From Candidatus Methanosuratincola petrocarbonis (ex Vanwonterghem et al. 2016) (GTDB lineage: Archaea; Thermoproteota; Methanomethylicia; Methanomethylicales; Methanomethylicaceae): DNA of 18,499 nt. This document shows positions 1-8,560 of the stretch, in pieces. The stretch's first letter is position 1. Each line of letters begins with the position of its first letter. The notes beneath the pieces were generated by a model. The model searched no databases. It worked only from the letters and a program-made list of their open reading frames with translations, and had not been told where the DNA came from. The stretch covers positions 1-18,499 of the forward strand of contig MAGV01000052.1 of assembly GCA_001717015.1 (NCBI GenBank), read 5' to 3'. The translations under genes were made by a program, and so were the position numbers.

Positions 1-765
1 GTCCTTGCCTGCAGGCCCCGCCCCGAGGACGCCCCCATGGCCACCAGGCGTGAGTTCATCGCCGCCCTTAAGGCCGAGCTTCCCGATGCCCTGAGGAAAC
101 TGCAGCACGGAAACATCGCCCCCGTGGACCTGGCCCAGGCGGCCATAGGCCCGGGCATGGCCGTCTTCACCCGCTACTCCAAGGTCATGGAGGCGGATAG
201 CTCGCCCATGAGCGTGCGCACCGCCTTGGCCCTCATAAACCAGACCTTGGACGAGGTGCTGGTGGAACAAGAAGGGGAGTTCGACTCGGATACCCGCTGG
301 GCGGTGGCCTGGTTCGAGCAGTTCGGGATGGAGGAAGGCCCCTTCGGTGACGCGGAGACCCTCTCCAAGGCCAAGAACACCTCCGTCCAAGGCCTGGTGG
401 ATGCGGGGATACTCCATGCAAGGGGAGGGAAGGTGCGCCTGCTGAAAAGGGAAGAGCTGCCCGAGGACTGGGCCCCCGCTTTCGACAGGCGCTTCACCGT
501 CTGGGAGGCCACGCAGCATCTCATACGCGCGCTGGACCAAGATGGGGAGATGGGGGCGGCCGAGCTCCTGCGCAAGTTGGGAGGATTGGGAGAGAGCGCC
601 CGTGACCTGTCCTATCGACTTTACAACATCTGCGAGCGGAAGAGATGGGCCCAGGAGGCCCTGGCCTACAACAGCCTGGTCATCGCCTGGCCTGAGCTCG
701 CCAAGCTGGCGAGGGCGATTCCGGCAAGAGCTAAGGAACAAATGGGATGGGATGCGTCGGAGTAG
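1..765 (+). CDS. DUF1156-type DNA methylase, C-terminal part (5' end outside window)
   Basis: The frame is open from base 1, so the ATG at 37 is internal and only the last 254 residues are visible. The text around PRPEDAP, LQHGNIAPVDLAQAAIGPGM, the aromatic-rich RWAVAWFEQFG stretch and LSKAKNTSVQGLVDAG match, from memory, the C-terminal region of the large DUF1156 proteins, which are adenine-type DNA methylases with a Zn-ribbon. The catalytic NPPY-type motif and SAM-binding part would lie upstream and cannot be checked. The likely role is to methylate host DNA, so that the partner ATPase system spares self DNA. The stop is 10 bp before the DUF499 ATPase, in the same direction, which fits one operon and the known DUF1156/DUF499 co-occurrence. 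The family call rests on recalled sequence similarity in a non-catalytic region. Confidence 0.8.
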   Translation, partial: VLACRPRPEDAPMATRREFIAALKAELPDALRKLQHGNIAPVDLAQAAIGPGMAVFTRYSKVMEADSSPMSVRTALALINQTLDEVLVEQEGEFDSDTRWAVAWFEQFGMEEGPFGDAETLSKAKNTSVQGLVDAGILHARGGKVRLLKREELPEDWAPAFDRRFTVWEATQHLIRALDQDGEMGAAELLRKLGGLGESARDLSYRLYNICERKRWAQEALAYNSLVIAWPELAKLARAIPARAKEQMGWDASE

Positions 766-775
766 GTGATTTCAG

Positions 776-3700
776 ATGGCCAAGACCAATCGTGAACGGG
801 TAGGGGAAGGGCTGGAGCTCCTGAGCAAGGGGCTTTCCCCCTTCATAGAGAGGGAGATGAAGGCCACCTACGGAGACCGCTGGACTGAGGAGGCAAAGGC
901 TGTGTTGCGCCAGGCGCCGGGCGGTGTCGAGCCCAACATCCAGGACCCCCATGCTGCCTTATTGCTGCTTTGGTCTCGCTGGAAGGAGGTGTTTGAGAAG
1001 ACCCTGGGACACGCCGAGCGCAGCCTGGTGAGCGAGCTGCGCGAGTTCCGCAACCGCTGGGCGCACATGGAGAACTTCTCCAGCGACGACACCTACAGGG
1101 CGTTGGACAGCGTCTACCGCCTCCTTTCCGCCGTCTCGGCCCCGGAGGCGGAAGAGGCGGAGAAGAAAAAGGTCGAGGTCTTAAGGCTGCGTTTCGACGA
1201 GCAGCGCCGCTGGGAGGAGCGCAAGGCCACCGCGGCTCCCATCCAGGGCCAGCCCATGGGACACTTGAAGCCCTGGAGGGAGGTAGTGACCCCCCATCCC
1301 GACGTCGCCTCCGGCAGGTACCAGCAGGCGGAGTTCGCCGCCGACCTCTGGCAAGTATATCGGGGGGAGGGGACAGACGAGTACAGGGACCCCGCCGAGT
1401 TCTTCCACCGAACCTATCTCACCGAGAGCCTGAAGAGCCTGATGATAAACGCCCTCAGACGCCTCGGCACAGGGGACGGCGAACCGGTGGTGAGGTTGCA
1501 GACCAATTTCGGGGGAGGAAAGACCCATTCCCTCCTCGTCCTCTACCATCTCTTCTCAGGCCTCGCCCCCTCCGAGCTTCCGGGGGTGGAGGAGCTTTTG
1601 GCCGAGGCGGGCTTAAGCATACCCACCGGGGTGAGGAAGGCGGTGTTCGTGGGCACCAAGGTCTCGCCCGGTCAGGTGCACAGGAAAGACGACGGCACCG
1701 AGGTCCGCACCATGTGGGGGGAGATCGCCTGGCAGCTTGGGGGGAGAGAGGGCTATGAACTGATCAGAGAGGCTGACCAGACCGCCACCAACCCCGGCGA
1801 GGCCCTGCGGGAGCTCTTCAACCGCTTCTCGCCCTGCCTCATCCTCATCGACGAGTGGGTGGCCTATGCGCGCCAGCTGCACGAGGAAGGCGGCCTGCCC
1901 GCCGGCACCTTCGAGACCCAGTTCACCTTTGCCCAGGCCCTGGCCGAGGAGGTGCGGGCCTCCAAGAACGCCCTGCTGGTGCTGAGCATCCCCGCCTCGG
2001 AAAGCCCCAGCCCCCAGGAGGGAAGGGAGAGGGTGAGCGAGGCAGAGGTGGGCGGGACCAAGGGCAGGGAGGCGCTGACCCGGCTCAGCAACGCCATCGG
2101 GAGGGTGGAGGCCACCTGGCGCCCGGCAAGCCCCGAGGAGAGCTTCGAGATCGTGCGCCGACGCCTCTTTCAGCCCATCACCGACAACTCGCTTTTCGTG
2201 CAGAGGGACCTGGTGGCCCGGGCCTTCCTGGACATGTATGCCGGCCAGCACCAGGAGTTCCCCTCCGAGTGCAGAGAGGCCGCTTACGAAAGGCGCATCA
2301 AGGCCGCCTACCCCATCCACCCCGAGCTCTTCGACCGCCTGTACAGCGACTGGTCAACCCTGGAGAGGTTCCAGAGGACCAGGGGGGTGCTGCGGCTCAT
2401 GGCCGCGGTCATCCACGCCCTGTGGGAGAAGGAGGACCGCAACCTGCTCATCATGCCGGCCACCATCCCCATGGACGACAACCGCGTGCGCTTCGAGCTC
2501 ACCCGGTACCTCGAGGAGAATTGGGACCCGGTGATCGAACGGGAGATAGACGGGGAGCGTTCCCTCCCCCTGGCCCTGGATCGGGAGAACCCCAACCTGG
2601 GCCGTTTCTCGGCCTGCAGGAGGGTGGCCCGCACCCTGTTCATGGGGTCGGCTCCCCTGCAGAGCCCGGATGCCGCCGCCTCGCAAGGCGCGGCGCACCG
2701 GGGTATCGTAGAAGAGCGTATTAAACTTGGCTGCCTGCAGCCGGGGGAGAGCGTAGCCACCTTCGGGGATGCGCTGCGCCGTCTGACCGACAAGTCCAAC
2801 TACCTCTATATGGATGGGCAACGCTACTGGTACTCGACCACCCCGACGGTCACCAGCTTGGCCATGGACCGGGCGGCCAGATATGAAGAGCACGAGGTCT
2901 TCGAGGAGATAAAGGAGAGGTTGCGCTCCGCGGCGCGGGAGCGAGGGGACTTCTGCCGCGTTCATCCATGCGTCCCGAGCTCCGATATTCCAGACGACAG
3001 AGAAGCCAGGCTGGTCATCTTGGGCCCCGAGCACCCGCATTCTGCGCGCAACACGGAATCGGCGGCGCTCCGCGAGGCCTCCGCTATCCTGCAGTCAAGG
3101 GGGAGCTTGCCGCGCACCTACAAGAACGCCCTGGTCTTTCTGGCCGCGGATACGAACCAGCTCTCCTACCTGGAGGATGCAGTAAGGAACTACATGGCAT
3201 GGGATTCCATACTCAGGGACCGTGAATCGCTGAACCTCGACGTCTTCCAGACCAAGATCGCCGAAAATGGTCACCGGTCTGCGGAAAGTGAGGTCAGCGC
3301 CAAGCTCCCCGAGGCCTACCAGTGGTTGCTGGTACCCGAGCAGCGGGACCCTGTGGGGGATATCACCTGGAGCGAGACACGCCTGCAGGGACAGGACGGC
3401 CTGGCTGTACGCGCCTCCAGGAGGATGAGGAACGACGGGACCCTCTTGGTCACCTACGGGGGGGTAAATCTGCGCCACGAGCTGGACCGCATACCCCTCT
3501 GGAGAGGGGATCACGTGAAGGTGCGCCAGCTCCTGGACGATTTCGCCACCTATCTTTACTTGCCGAGACTACGCAACGATGATGTGCTCAGGGGGGCCAT
3601 CGGGAACGGGCTGGACATAACCTCCTGGGATACGGACACCTTCGCCTATGCCCAGGGCTGGGACGAAGAGAAGCAGAGGTACCTGGGGCTTGCGTACGGA

Positions 3701-4123
3701 AAGCATGTAAGCGTGGTCGCTGATGACAACAGCCTTGTCGTCCACCCCGATGCGGCCTTGCGGCAGATGAGGGAGGAGAGGTCCGTAAGGGCCGGAACAA
3801 ACAGTGGAACGGGAGGTGGTGCGAATACCGCTACGGGCACCACGACCACTCAGGCGAATGAGAGTATGACTGATGTCAAGACCAGGGTTCGGAAGCGCTT
3901 CCACGGCTCAGTAAAGATAGATCCCATACGCATCAACCGCGATGCTCCCACGATCTTCCAGGAAGTCATCCAGCAACTTCTGAGAGTGCACGACGCGAGA
4001 GTGGAGGTGACCTTGGAGATAGCGGCCGAGTTCCCCGAGGGCGCCCCCGAGGACACTGCCCGCGTAGTCACCGAAAACTGCCGCACCTTGAAATTCGACG
4101 ACTACGGCTTTGAAGAGGAATAA
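776..4123 (+). CDS. DUF499 P-loop ATPase with N-terminal Swt1-like HEPN domain
   Basis: This is a 1115-residue protein. Residues 1-130 look like a Swt1-family HEPN domain with an R-x4-H motif (R92-NRWA-H97), the usual active site of HEPN RNases. The ATPase core follows: Walker A at 246-250 (GGGKT, in NFGGGKTHS) and Walker B at 356-360 (ILIDE, followed by W). The middle is the DUF499 region. A low-complexity Gly/Thr/Asn linker (about 1004-1027) joins a small conserved C-terminal domain. DUF499 proteins are related to the large BREX ATPases of the PglY/BrxC type and pair with DUF1156 methylases, so a role in modification-linked phage defence is likely. The exact activity is not known to me. The ATG at 776 has AGGTGA just upstream, overlapping the end of the methylase gene. 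The full length suggests an intact gene. Confidence 0.88.
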   Translation: MAKTNRERVGEGLELLSKGLSPFIEREMKATYGDRWTEEAKAVLRQAPGGVEPNIQDPHAALLLLWSRWKEVFEKTLGHAERSLVSELREFRNRWAHMENFSSDDTYRALDSVYRLLSAVSAPEAEEAEKKKVEVLRLRFDEQRRWEERKATAAPIQGQPMGHLKPWREVVTPHPDVASGRYQQAEFAADLWQVYRGEGTDEYRDPAEFFHRTYLTESLKSLMINALRRLGTGDGEPVVRLQTNFGGGKTHSLLVLYHLFSGLAPSELPGVEELLAEAGLSIPTGVRKAVFVGTKVSPGQVHRKDDGTEVRTMWGEIAWQLGGREGYELIREADQTATNPGEALRELFNRFSPCLILIDEWVAYARQLHEEGGLPAGTFETQFTFAQALAEEVRASKNALLVLSIPASESPSPQEGRERVSEAEVGGTKGREALTRLSNAIGRVEATWRPASPEESFEIVRRRLFQPITDNSLFVQRDLVARAFLDMYAGQHQEFPSECREAAYERRIKAAYPIHPELFDRLYSDWSTLERFQRTRGVLRLMAAVIHALWEKEDRNLLIMPATIPMDDNRVRFELTRYLEENWDPVIEREIDGERSLPLALDRENPNLGRFSACRRVARTLFMGSAPLQSPDAAASQGAAHRGIVEERIKLGCLQPGESVATFGDALRRLTDKSNYLYMDGQRYWYSTTPTVTSLAMDRAARYEEHEVFEEIKERLRSAARERGDFCRVHPCVPSSDIPDDREARLVILGPEHPHSARNTESAALREASAILQSRGSLPRTYKNALVFLAADTNQLSYLEDAVRNYMAWDSILRDRESLNLDVFQTKIAENGHRSAESEVSAKLPEAYQWLLVPEQRDPVGDITWSETRLQGQDGLAVRASRRMRNDGTLLVTYGGVNLRHELDRIPLWRGDHVKVRQLLDDFATYLYLPRLRNDDVLRGAIGNGLDITSWDTDTFAYAQGWDEEKQRYLGLAYGKHVSVVADDNSLVVHPDAALRQMREERSVRAGTNSGTGGGANTATGTTTTQANESMTDVKTRVRKRFHGSVKIDPIRINRDAPTIFQEVIQQLLRVHDARVEVTLEIAAEFPEGAPEDTARVVTENCRTLKFDDYGFEEE

Positions 4124-4167
4124 GTTAAAGAACAGAACTTCGACGGTTATATTGGCTGGAGGAGAGC

Positions 4168-5868
4168 ATGGGACTGGAAACCCTCACCGTGAGCGAGATA
4201 GTCGAATGGTCGGTTTCAAAGAAGATGGATATCCCTGAGTTTCAGCGTCAGTTCGTATGGGACCCCGAGCAGGTAAAGTTGCTGGCGGAATCGCTATATC
4301 GTGAGTATCCTATAGGCTCCTTCCTGTTTTGGGATTCTACAGACTATGCAGGTTCCAAAACGGCTATGGGCTCAGAGGTATCCCTGTGGATCGTCGATGG
4401 CCAGCAACGTACCACTGCCCTAGCCTTGCTCCTCAACAAGAAGCCCTATTGGTGGCCTTCTGCTGAAGAATGGAACAAGGCGCTTAAGAGATATGACCCC
4501 ATGGTCAACGTGCTCTCAGAAGATGAGCAGCTCGATTTTGCTCTGGCCAACCCCATCAGGAAGAAAGACCCACGCTGGGTCAGCGTCAGGGACATATTGA
4601 GTGTGCCTGACGTAGAGCAACTCACCAAGTTTGCTCAGGAGATAGCCTCCAAGATGGCGGAGGAGCCGGATAAGGCAATGCAGCTCTTCCCAAAGATCCA
4701 TGCCCGTCTCAACCGTCTGTGGCAGATAAGAAACCAACCCATTCCCTTGATGAAGATAAGGCATGAGGTCGAGGACGTGGCAGAGATATTCGCGCGCCTG
4801 AATCAGGCCGGCACTAGAGTTAAAGAAGCAGATGTGATACTGGCGCTTGCTTCCGTAAAGAATCCCAACTGGATAAGGGAAGAATATATGCCCTTTCGGG
4901 AAGACCTGGAAGAGAAGGGATGGGAGCTTGATGCCGGAATCTTCATCAGGACCCTGACTAGTATAGGCGCGGGAAAGGCGAGGTTAATAGAGGTCCCGAG
5001 GGATTTTTGGGAAAAGGATTCACTTTTGCCGGTTTGGGAACTTTGCAAGGAGACGACAGCTGAGGTGATAAAGAGGATGGCGGAGTTCGGTATCCTAAAC
5101 GGAGACCTGCTCCCATCCAAAAATAGCCTTACGCCCCTTTTCGCGCTTCATCATAAGTGGAAGAACAGCCCCTCCTATAACTTCAAGAAAGCCCTTTACT
5201 GGTTCCTGCTGGCAAACCGGGACGGACGTTATAGTGGTAGCTCGATCACCAATATGAACGAGGACGTGAGGGCTCTTAGTGAGGCGGATAGCTTCGACTC
5301 AGCGCTGGAAAGAGTGTTGGGACGGCTCCGGGTTAACGACATCGTAGATGAAGGAGAATTTCTGGAGAGATATGACCGTGCGGGGCAAAGATTCTACCGT
5401 CTGCTTTACTTCATCAACATATTCAAGAACGGGGCCAAGGACTGGGTCGACCATTCCTTGATAGGTTACGACAAGACGGGAGGCGCTTTACTCAAGGGCT
5501 TCCAGCCTAACTGGCATCATATTTTTCCGCGGTCCTTGCTCAAAAAGCATAACCTGCCAGAGGATGAAATCCAGGCCATGGCCAATATTACTGTTCTTAA
5601 CGAAAGAACGAATGTCCTCAAACTGACTTCCTTAAGGCCAGAGCAATATATAGAAAGATTTAAGATAACAAAAGCAGAGCTTTCCGGGCATGACATCCCG
5701 GAGAGTTTCTTGGCAAGCGTTCCGGGTAGCTGGGAAGGAGCAGCTGGCGACACAGCTGCCCAATTGAGAAAGGACTGGGACATAGCCCGCTACAGGGACT
5801 TTATTATTGAACGGGCTGCTCTCCTGGGGAAAAAGTGCACCTCGATACTACAGGAATTGAAGGGCTAA
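4168..5868 (+). CDS. DUF262 / GmrSD-like protein with C-terminal HNH motif
   Basis: This is a 566-residue protein. The N-terminal DUF262 (GmrS-like, ParB/sulfiredoxin-fold) domain shows the PEFQRQFVW entry motif (about residues 23-31) and the nucleotide-binding signature D77-GQQR-T82. The C-terminal part holds an HNH-type motif, NWHHIFPRS with H450/H451 and downstream asparagines (N473, N478, N482), as in GmrD/DUF1524-like nucleases. Such fusions are typical of type IV-like restriction enzymes that use NTPs and attack modified phage DNA; SspE and BrxU are related examples. The ATG at 4168 has a strong GGAGGAG site 7 bp upstream. It lies 44 bp after the DUF499 gene and on the same strand, so it may be co-transcribed with it. 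Its sequence is visibly more A/T-rich than the two genes before it, which suggests a separate origin. The target is unknown. Confidence 0.87.
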   Translation: MGLETLTVSEIVEWSVSKKMDIPEFQRQFVWDPEQVKLLAESLYREYPIGSFLFWDSTDYAGSKTAMGSEVSLWIVDGQQRTTALALLLNKKPYWWPSAEEWNKALKRYDPMVNVLSEDEQLDFALANPIRKKDPRWVSVRDILSVPDVEQLTKFAQEIASKMAEEPDKAMQLFPKIHARLNRLWQIRNQPIPLMKIRHEVEDVAEIFARLNQAGTRVKEADVILALASVKNPNWIREEYMPFREDLEEKGWELDAGIFIRTLTSIGAGKARLIEVPRDFWEKDSLLPVWELCKETTAEVIKRMAEFGILNGDLLPSKNSLTPLFALHHKWKNSPSYNFKKALYWFLLANRDGRYSGSSITNMNEDVRALSEADSFDSALERVLGRLRVNDIVDEGEFLERYDRAGQRFYRLLYFINIFKNGAKDWVDHSLIGYDKTGGALLKGFQPNWHHIFPRSLLKKHNLPEDEIQAMANITVLNERTNVLKLTSLRPEQYIERFKITKAELSGHDIPESFLASVPGSWEGAAGDTAAQLRKDWDIARYRDFIIERAALLGKKCTSILQELKG

Positions 5869-5947
5869 GGAAATGGCAGTAGTAGGGAAGCGTTATCATT
5901 TTGAAGGTTGGGCGACTTACATAAAGGGAGTGTAAGGGGTAAAAGAT

Positions 5948-7126
5948 ATGTCACTCATGCATATACCTCTTAACTCGATCACAGAACAAGACCTCCGTGT
6001 GTTGGTAGATAACAAGGTCGCCGAGACAAAGTTTATTGAGTACAAAGAAAGATTGCCTGGCAACAGTGATGGGGACAAGAAAGAGTTCCTCGCTGACGCG
6101 ACATCCTTCGCCAATGCCTCTGGAGGCGACATCATCTTTGGCATCAAGGAAAGTGAAGGCGTCCCTATTGAAATATGTGGTCTGGGGGAAATAAATCCCG
6201 ACCGGGAAATCGCAAGGCTGGAAAGCATAATGCGTGATGGCATCTCTCCACGAATGGTCGGTAAAGACATTAAGGCCATAGAACTGCAGAATGGGTCCAC
6301 AGTGATTATTATGAGGATATCAAGAAGTTGGGCTTTGCCGCACATGGTAATCTTCCAGAAGGATTATCGCTTCTATACCAGGAATGCTAACGGCAAACAC
6401 CCCATGGACGTCTCTGAAATCCGCGCGGCAATAACACTCTCTGAGACGATAATTGAGAAGATAAGGAATTTTCGTCTTGCCCGTTTATCGATGATAACTT
6501 CCGGAGAAACGCCACTTCAATTTTCAGACTACCCAGTAATTGTCCTTCATGTTGTTCCTCTTAATGCCTTCGACCCTTCAATCCAAGTCGATCTAAGAAT
6601 AGTCCAAGAGAATGCACAATTGCTAAAAACAATATATGGTGGAACAAGTAGCAAGAGGTACAATGCTGAGGGCTTCTTTGCATACGATATAAACGGTGAC
6701 TGGAGCAACTGGAGGATTTGCGCTTATACTCAGGTTTTTCGAAATGGGATTATCGAGTCAACCGATACCCGTATATTTTCAAAAGAGGCCAAGCTTATTC
6801 ATAGCCTCTACCTAGAGGAAAAGCTGTTTAGGTCCCTGAAGGAATATCTAGAATTTCTCAACATTGTTGGTGCGAGTGCCCCTATATTGATTATGGTCAG
6901 TATGCTTCGGGTATGCGGTTTTAAGATGGCTTTGCCCCCATCCATATACGTTTTTGACGAGGCCGTAATTGATCGAAATGACCTCATTATTCCAGAGGTT
7001 CTTGTTGAAAAGCTAGATGTTGAGCCCGAAGATATTTTGAAGCCAACTCTTGATGTGATATGGAATGCTGCCGGTTTGCCCGGGTCTATGTACTACAAAG
7101 ATGGAAAATGGGATGGGAGGAGGTAA
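5948..7126 (+). CDS. Schlafen AlbA_2 domain protein
   Basis: This is a 392-residue protein. The N-terminal 150 residues form a Schlafen/AlbA_2 domain: E26-x4-E31-Y-K33, then the SFANASGG block (S53-G60) and F64-G65-I66, followed by the conserved FYTRN stretch. The remaining ~240 residues are not recognised and have no obvious wing or helicase motifs. AlbA_2 proteins occur as putative regulators and as nuclease-like or NTP-binding effectors, and they often sit in defence islands; eukaryotic Schlafens cleave tRNA. Whether this one is a nuclease cannot be told. The ATG at 5948 has AAGGGG about 8 bp upstream; another ATG three codons in is possible. It follows the DUF262 gene by 79 bp and is the most A/T-rich gene of this strand block, which hints at later acquisition. 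Confidence 0.82.
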   Translation: MSLMHIPLNSITEQDLRVLVDNKVAETKFIEYKERLPGNSDGDKKEFLADATSFANASGGDIIFGIKESEGVPIEICGLGEINPDREIARLESIMRDGISPRMVGKDIKAIELQNGSTVIIMRISRSWALPHMVIFQKDYRFYTRNANGKHPMDVSEIRAAITLSETIIEKIRNFRLARLSMITSGETPLQFSDYPVIVLHVVPLNAFDPSIQVDLRIVQENAQLLKTIYGGTSSKRYNAEGFFAYDINGDWSNWRICAYTQVFRNGIIESTDTRIFSKEAKLIHSLYLEEKLFRSLKEYLEFLNIVGASAPILIMVSMLRVCGFKMALPPSIYVFDEAVIDRNDLIIPEVLVEKLDVEPEDILKPTLDVIWNAAGLPGSMYYKDGKWDGRR

Positions 7127-7170
7127 TATCGGTTGCCCCGAGCGGATGAATCTTTGATAGTTGCTAGCGA

Positions 7171-7890
7171 TTAAAGCAAGCAAGCGCTCTGCGGCATTTG
7201 GTCCCATGTCTTACCATCAAGGAGGCGACCACTCCTCTTCTTATTGGCTCCTCCCCATTGTTTGAAGAAGAAAGGCACATTCGCCGCCAGGCAATGGTCG
7301 CGTATCTCTCTGGCCCAGGCGGGGTCCATCGGCCGTGCTTTTGGGCCTGATTCCCCCCCAACAATAACCCAGTCGATGCCTTCCAGGTCTAGGTTGCAAA
7401 TCGGCCCAAGTAGCGGCTCAAACGAAACAAACTTGATGAGGGCATCCGTTTGTTTCAAACAATCTATACGATATGCATACTCGTCGCTTTCCACGCTGAC
7501 CCCCATCCACACATTGGACGGCCAGGGCAGCTCCGACGCCAGTTCGCGGAGCCGCCGCGAACGTTTCGTGAGTACTTGAAAACGGTGATGGGAAGCCTCT
7601 GCCATCACTGAAAAGACCTTAGTTATGAACTCCAGAGTGACCTCTTCGTGGAAGAGGTCACTCATTGAATTGACGAAGATTACCTGAGGGCGTTTCCAAC
7701 GTAGAGGCATCTCAAGCACATGCTCGTGCATTGTCAACTTAAAACCGTTAGCGTAGTTAGGGTGCCCCATGGCCTTCAGGCGTTTGGACATTCGCTCTGC
7801 GTAACAATTCCGACAGCCGGAGCTTATTTTCGTACAGCCGGTTACCGGGTTCCAGGTGGATTCCGTCCACTCTATGGCCGATCTTGCCAT
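7171..7890 (-). CDS. DUF5131 family protein (phage Gp37/Gp68-like, three-Cys motif)
   Basis: The protein has 239 residues when started at the ATG at 7890, which has GAGGTG about 6 bp upstream; an upstream in-frame start at 7947 would add an unrelated tail inside the neighbouring gene. The N-terminus carries [14 protein letters not shown] and the three-cysteine cluster C19-x6-C26-x2-C29-Y-A-E. Later blocks are [30 protein letters not shown] and FFFKQWGG, a set I recognise as the Gp37/Gp68 (DUF5131) family. The family has a radical-SAM-like cysteine signature and usually sits beside TcmP (three-Cys-motif partner protein), as it does here: the tcmP stop is one base before this ATG. The biochemical role is unknown. 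The gene looks complete although its partner is broken. It converges on the AlbA_2 gene. Confidence 0.88.
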   Translation of the reverse strand: MARSAIEWTESTWNPVTGCTKISSGCRNCYAERMSKRLKAMGHPNYANGFKLTMHEHVLEMPLRWKRPQVIFVNSMSDLFHEEVTLEFITKVFSVMAEASHHRFQVLTKRSRRLRELASELPWPSNVWMGVSVESDEYAYRIDCLKQTDALIKFVSFEPLLGPICNLDLEGIDWVIVGGESGPKARPMDPAWAREIRDHCLAANVPFFFKQWGGANKKRSGRLLDGKTWDQMPQSACLL

Positions 7891-7891
7891 A

Positions 7892-8553
7892 CTATGCACC
7901 TCGGTTCCTGTATTTCGCGAATATATCCATGACGATCTTCTCTGCAACCGATTGCTGGCTGGCGAAATAGAGATAATATATCACTGCACCCTTCGTATTG
8001 CGCATAGGCATGGGCTTAAGTGCATGATTGAATCCCGCTTTCTCTTGAAGCCTTTTTTGAAAGGCCTTCGCAACTGCCTCGTTACCCAGCTTCACTTCTT
8101 CATCGCCGAAGAGCGTCAGCATTTTTCCGTAAGCGATATCTCGCCAAGATTCATCACCCCAGAAAGCGTTCATGCGTGCTATTCCTTCCGCAGGGACATT
8201 TTCGGGATTACGCCATAGGGCGTTCCTGTTAATGTCCATGATGGGAAAGTTTAAGAAAAGATCGATGGTGCGAAGCCTGCCGGCAGTCTCGATTACCTCC
8301 CAGTTTAGATGCAACCCGTAGGGGTCGAGAAGACAAAGACCTCGCCTATAATCCTCATAACACACGCGGGGGAACACCTCCTCAAGGAGGACTTTGTTGC
8401 AATCACCTTCAAAGATATAAACGTTTGGTTGGCTCCCAACAAGGCTTCTTAGGTATTCGACCTTATCTCCGTCAAGGTCTATAAAATAGAACCGACTGAA
8501 TTCAGGCTTAATATTCAAGGCGTTAAGCGGGCTTCCAGGGATAAACTCAACGG
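7892..8553 (-). pseudogene. tcmP: three-Cys-motif partner protein TcmP, 5'-truncated
   Basis: From about 8550 down to the stop at 7892 the minus strand encodes typical TcmP sequence: EFIPGSPLNALN, FYFIDLDGDK, IFEGDCNKVL, CLLDPYGLHL, IDLFLNFPIMDINRN and ARMNAFWGDESW. The N-terminal ~75 residues expected in the family, including the aspartate/FAG-type motif of its methyltransferase-like fold, are missing. Upstream of about 8555 the frame stays open to 8917, but only as the antisense of a glycoside hydrolase gene, so that extension is not TcmP. TcmP is the coupled partner of DUF5131 and the two genes are one base apart here. A shortened 224-residue product could start at an ATG at 8566 with GAGGT upstream. 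Either the locus was broken by recombination or the assembly joined two pieces. Confidence 0.8.
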
Positions 8554-8560
8554 CTACGGC
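8540..8560. other. Breakpoint joining two 5'-truncated genes head to head
   Basis: Left of this point the minus strand encodes TcmP; right of it the plus strand encodes a GH99-like protein. Both genes have lost their 5' ends exactly here. Base composition also changes by eye, from mixed to clearly GC-rich. No inverted or direct repeat or insertion element is seen at the seam. It is a recombination scar or an assembly join. Confidence 0.65.

Noticed and set aside
1..5868. Complete BREX or DISARM system
   Set aside because: No PglZ, PglX, BrxL or Lon (BREX), and no DrmA, DrmB or DrmC (DISARM), are encoded here. Only related methylase/ATPase parts are present.
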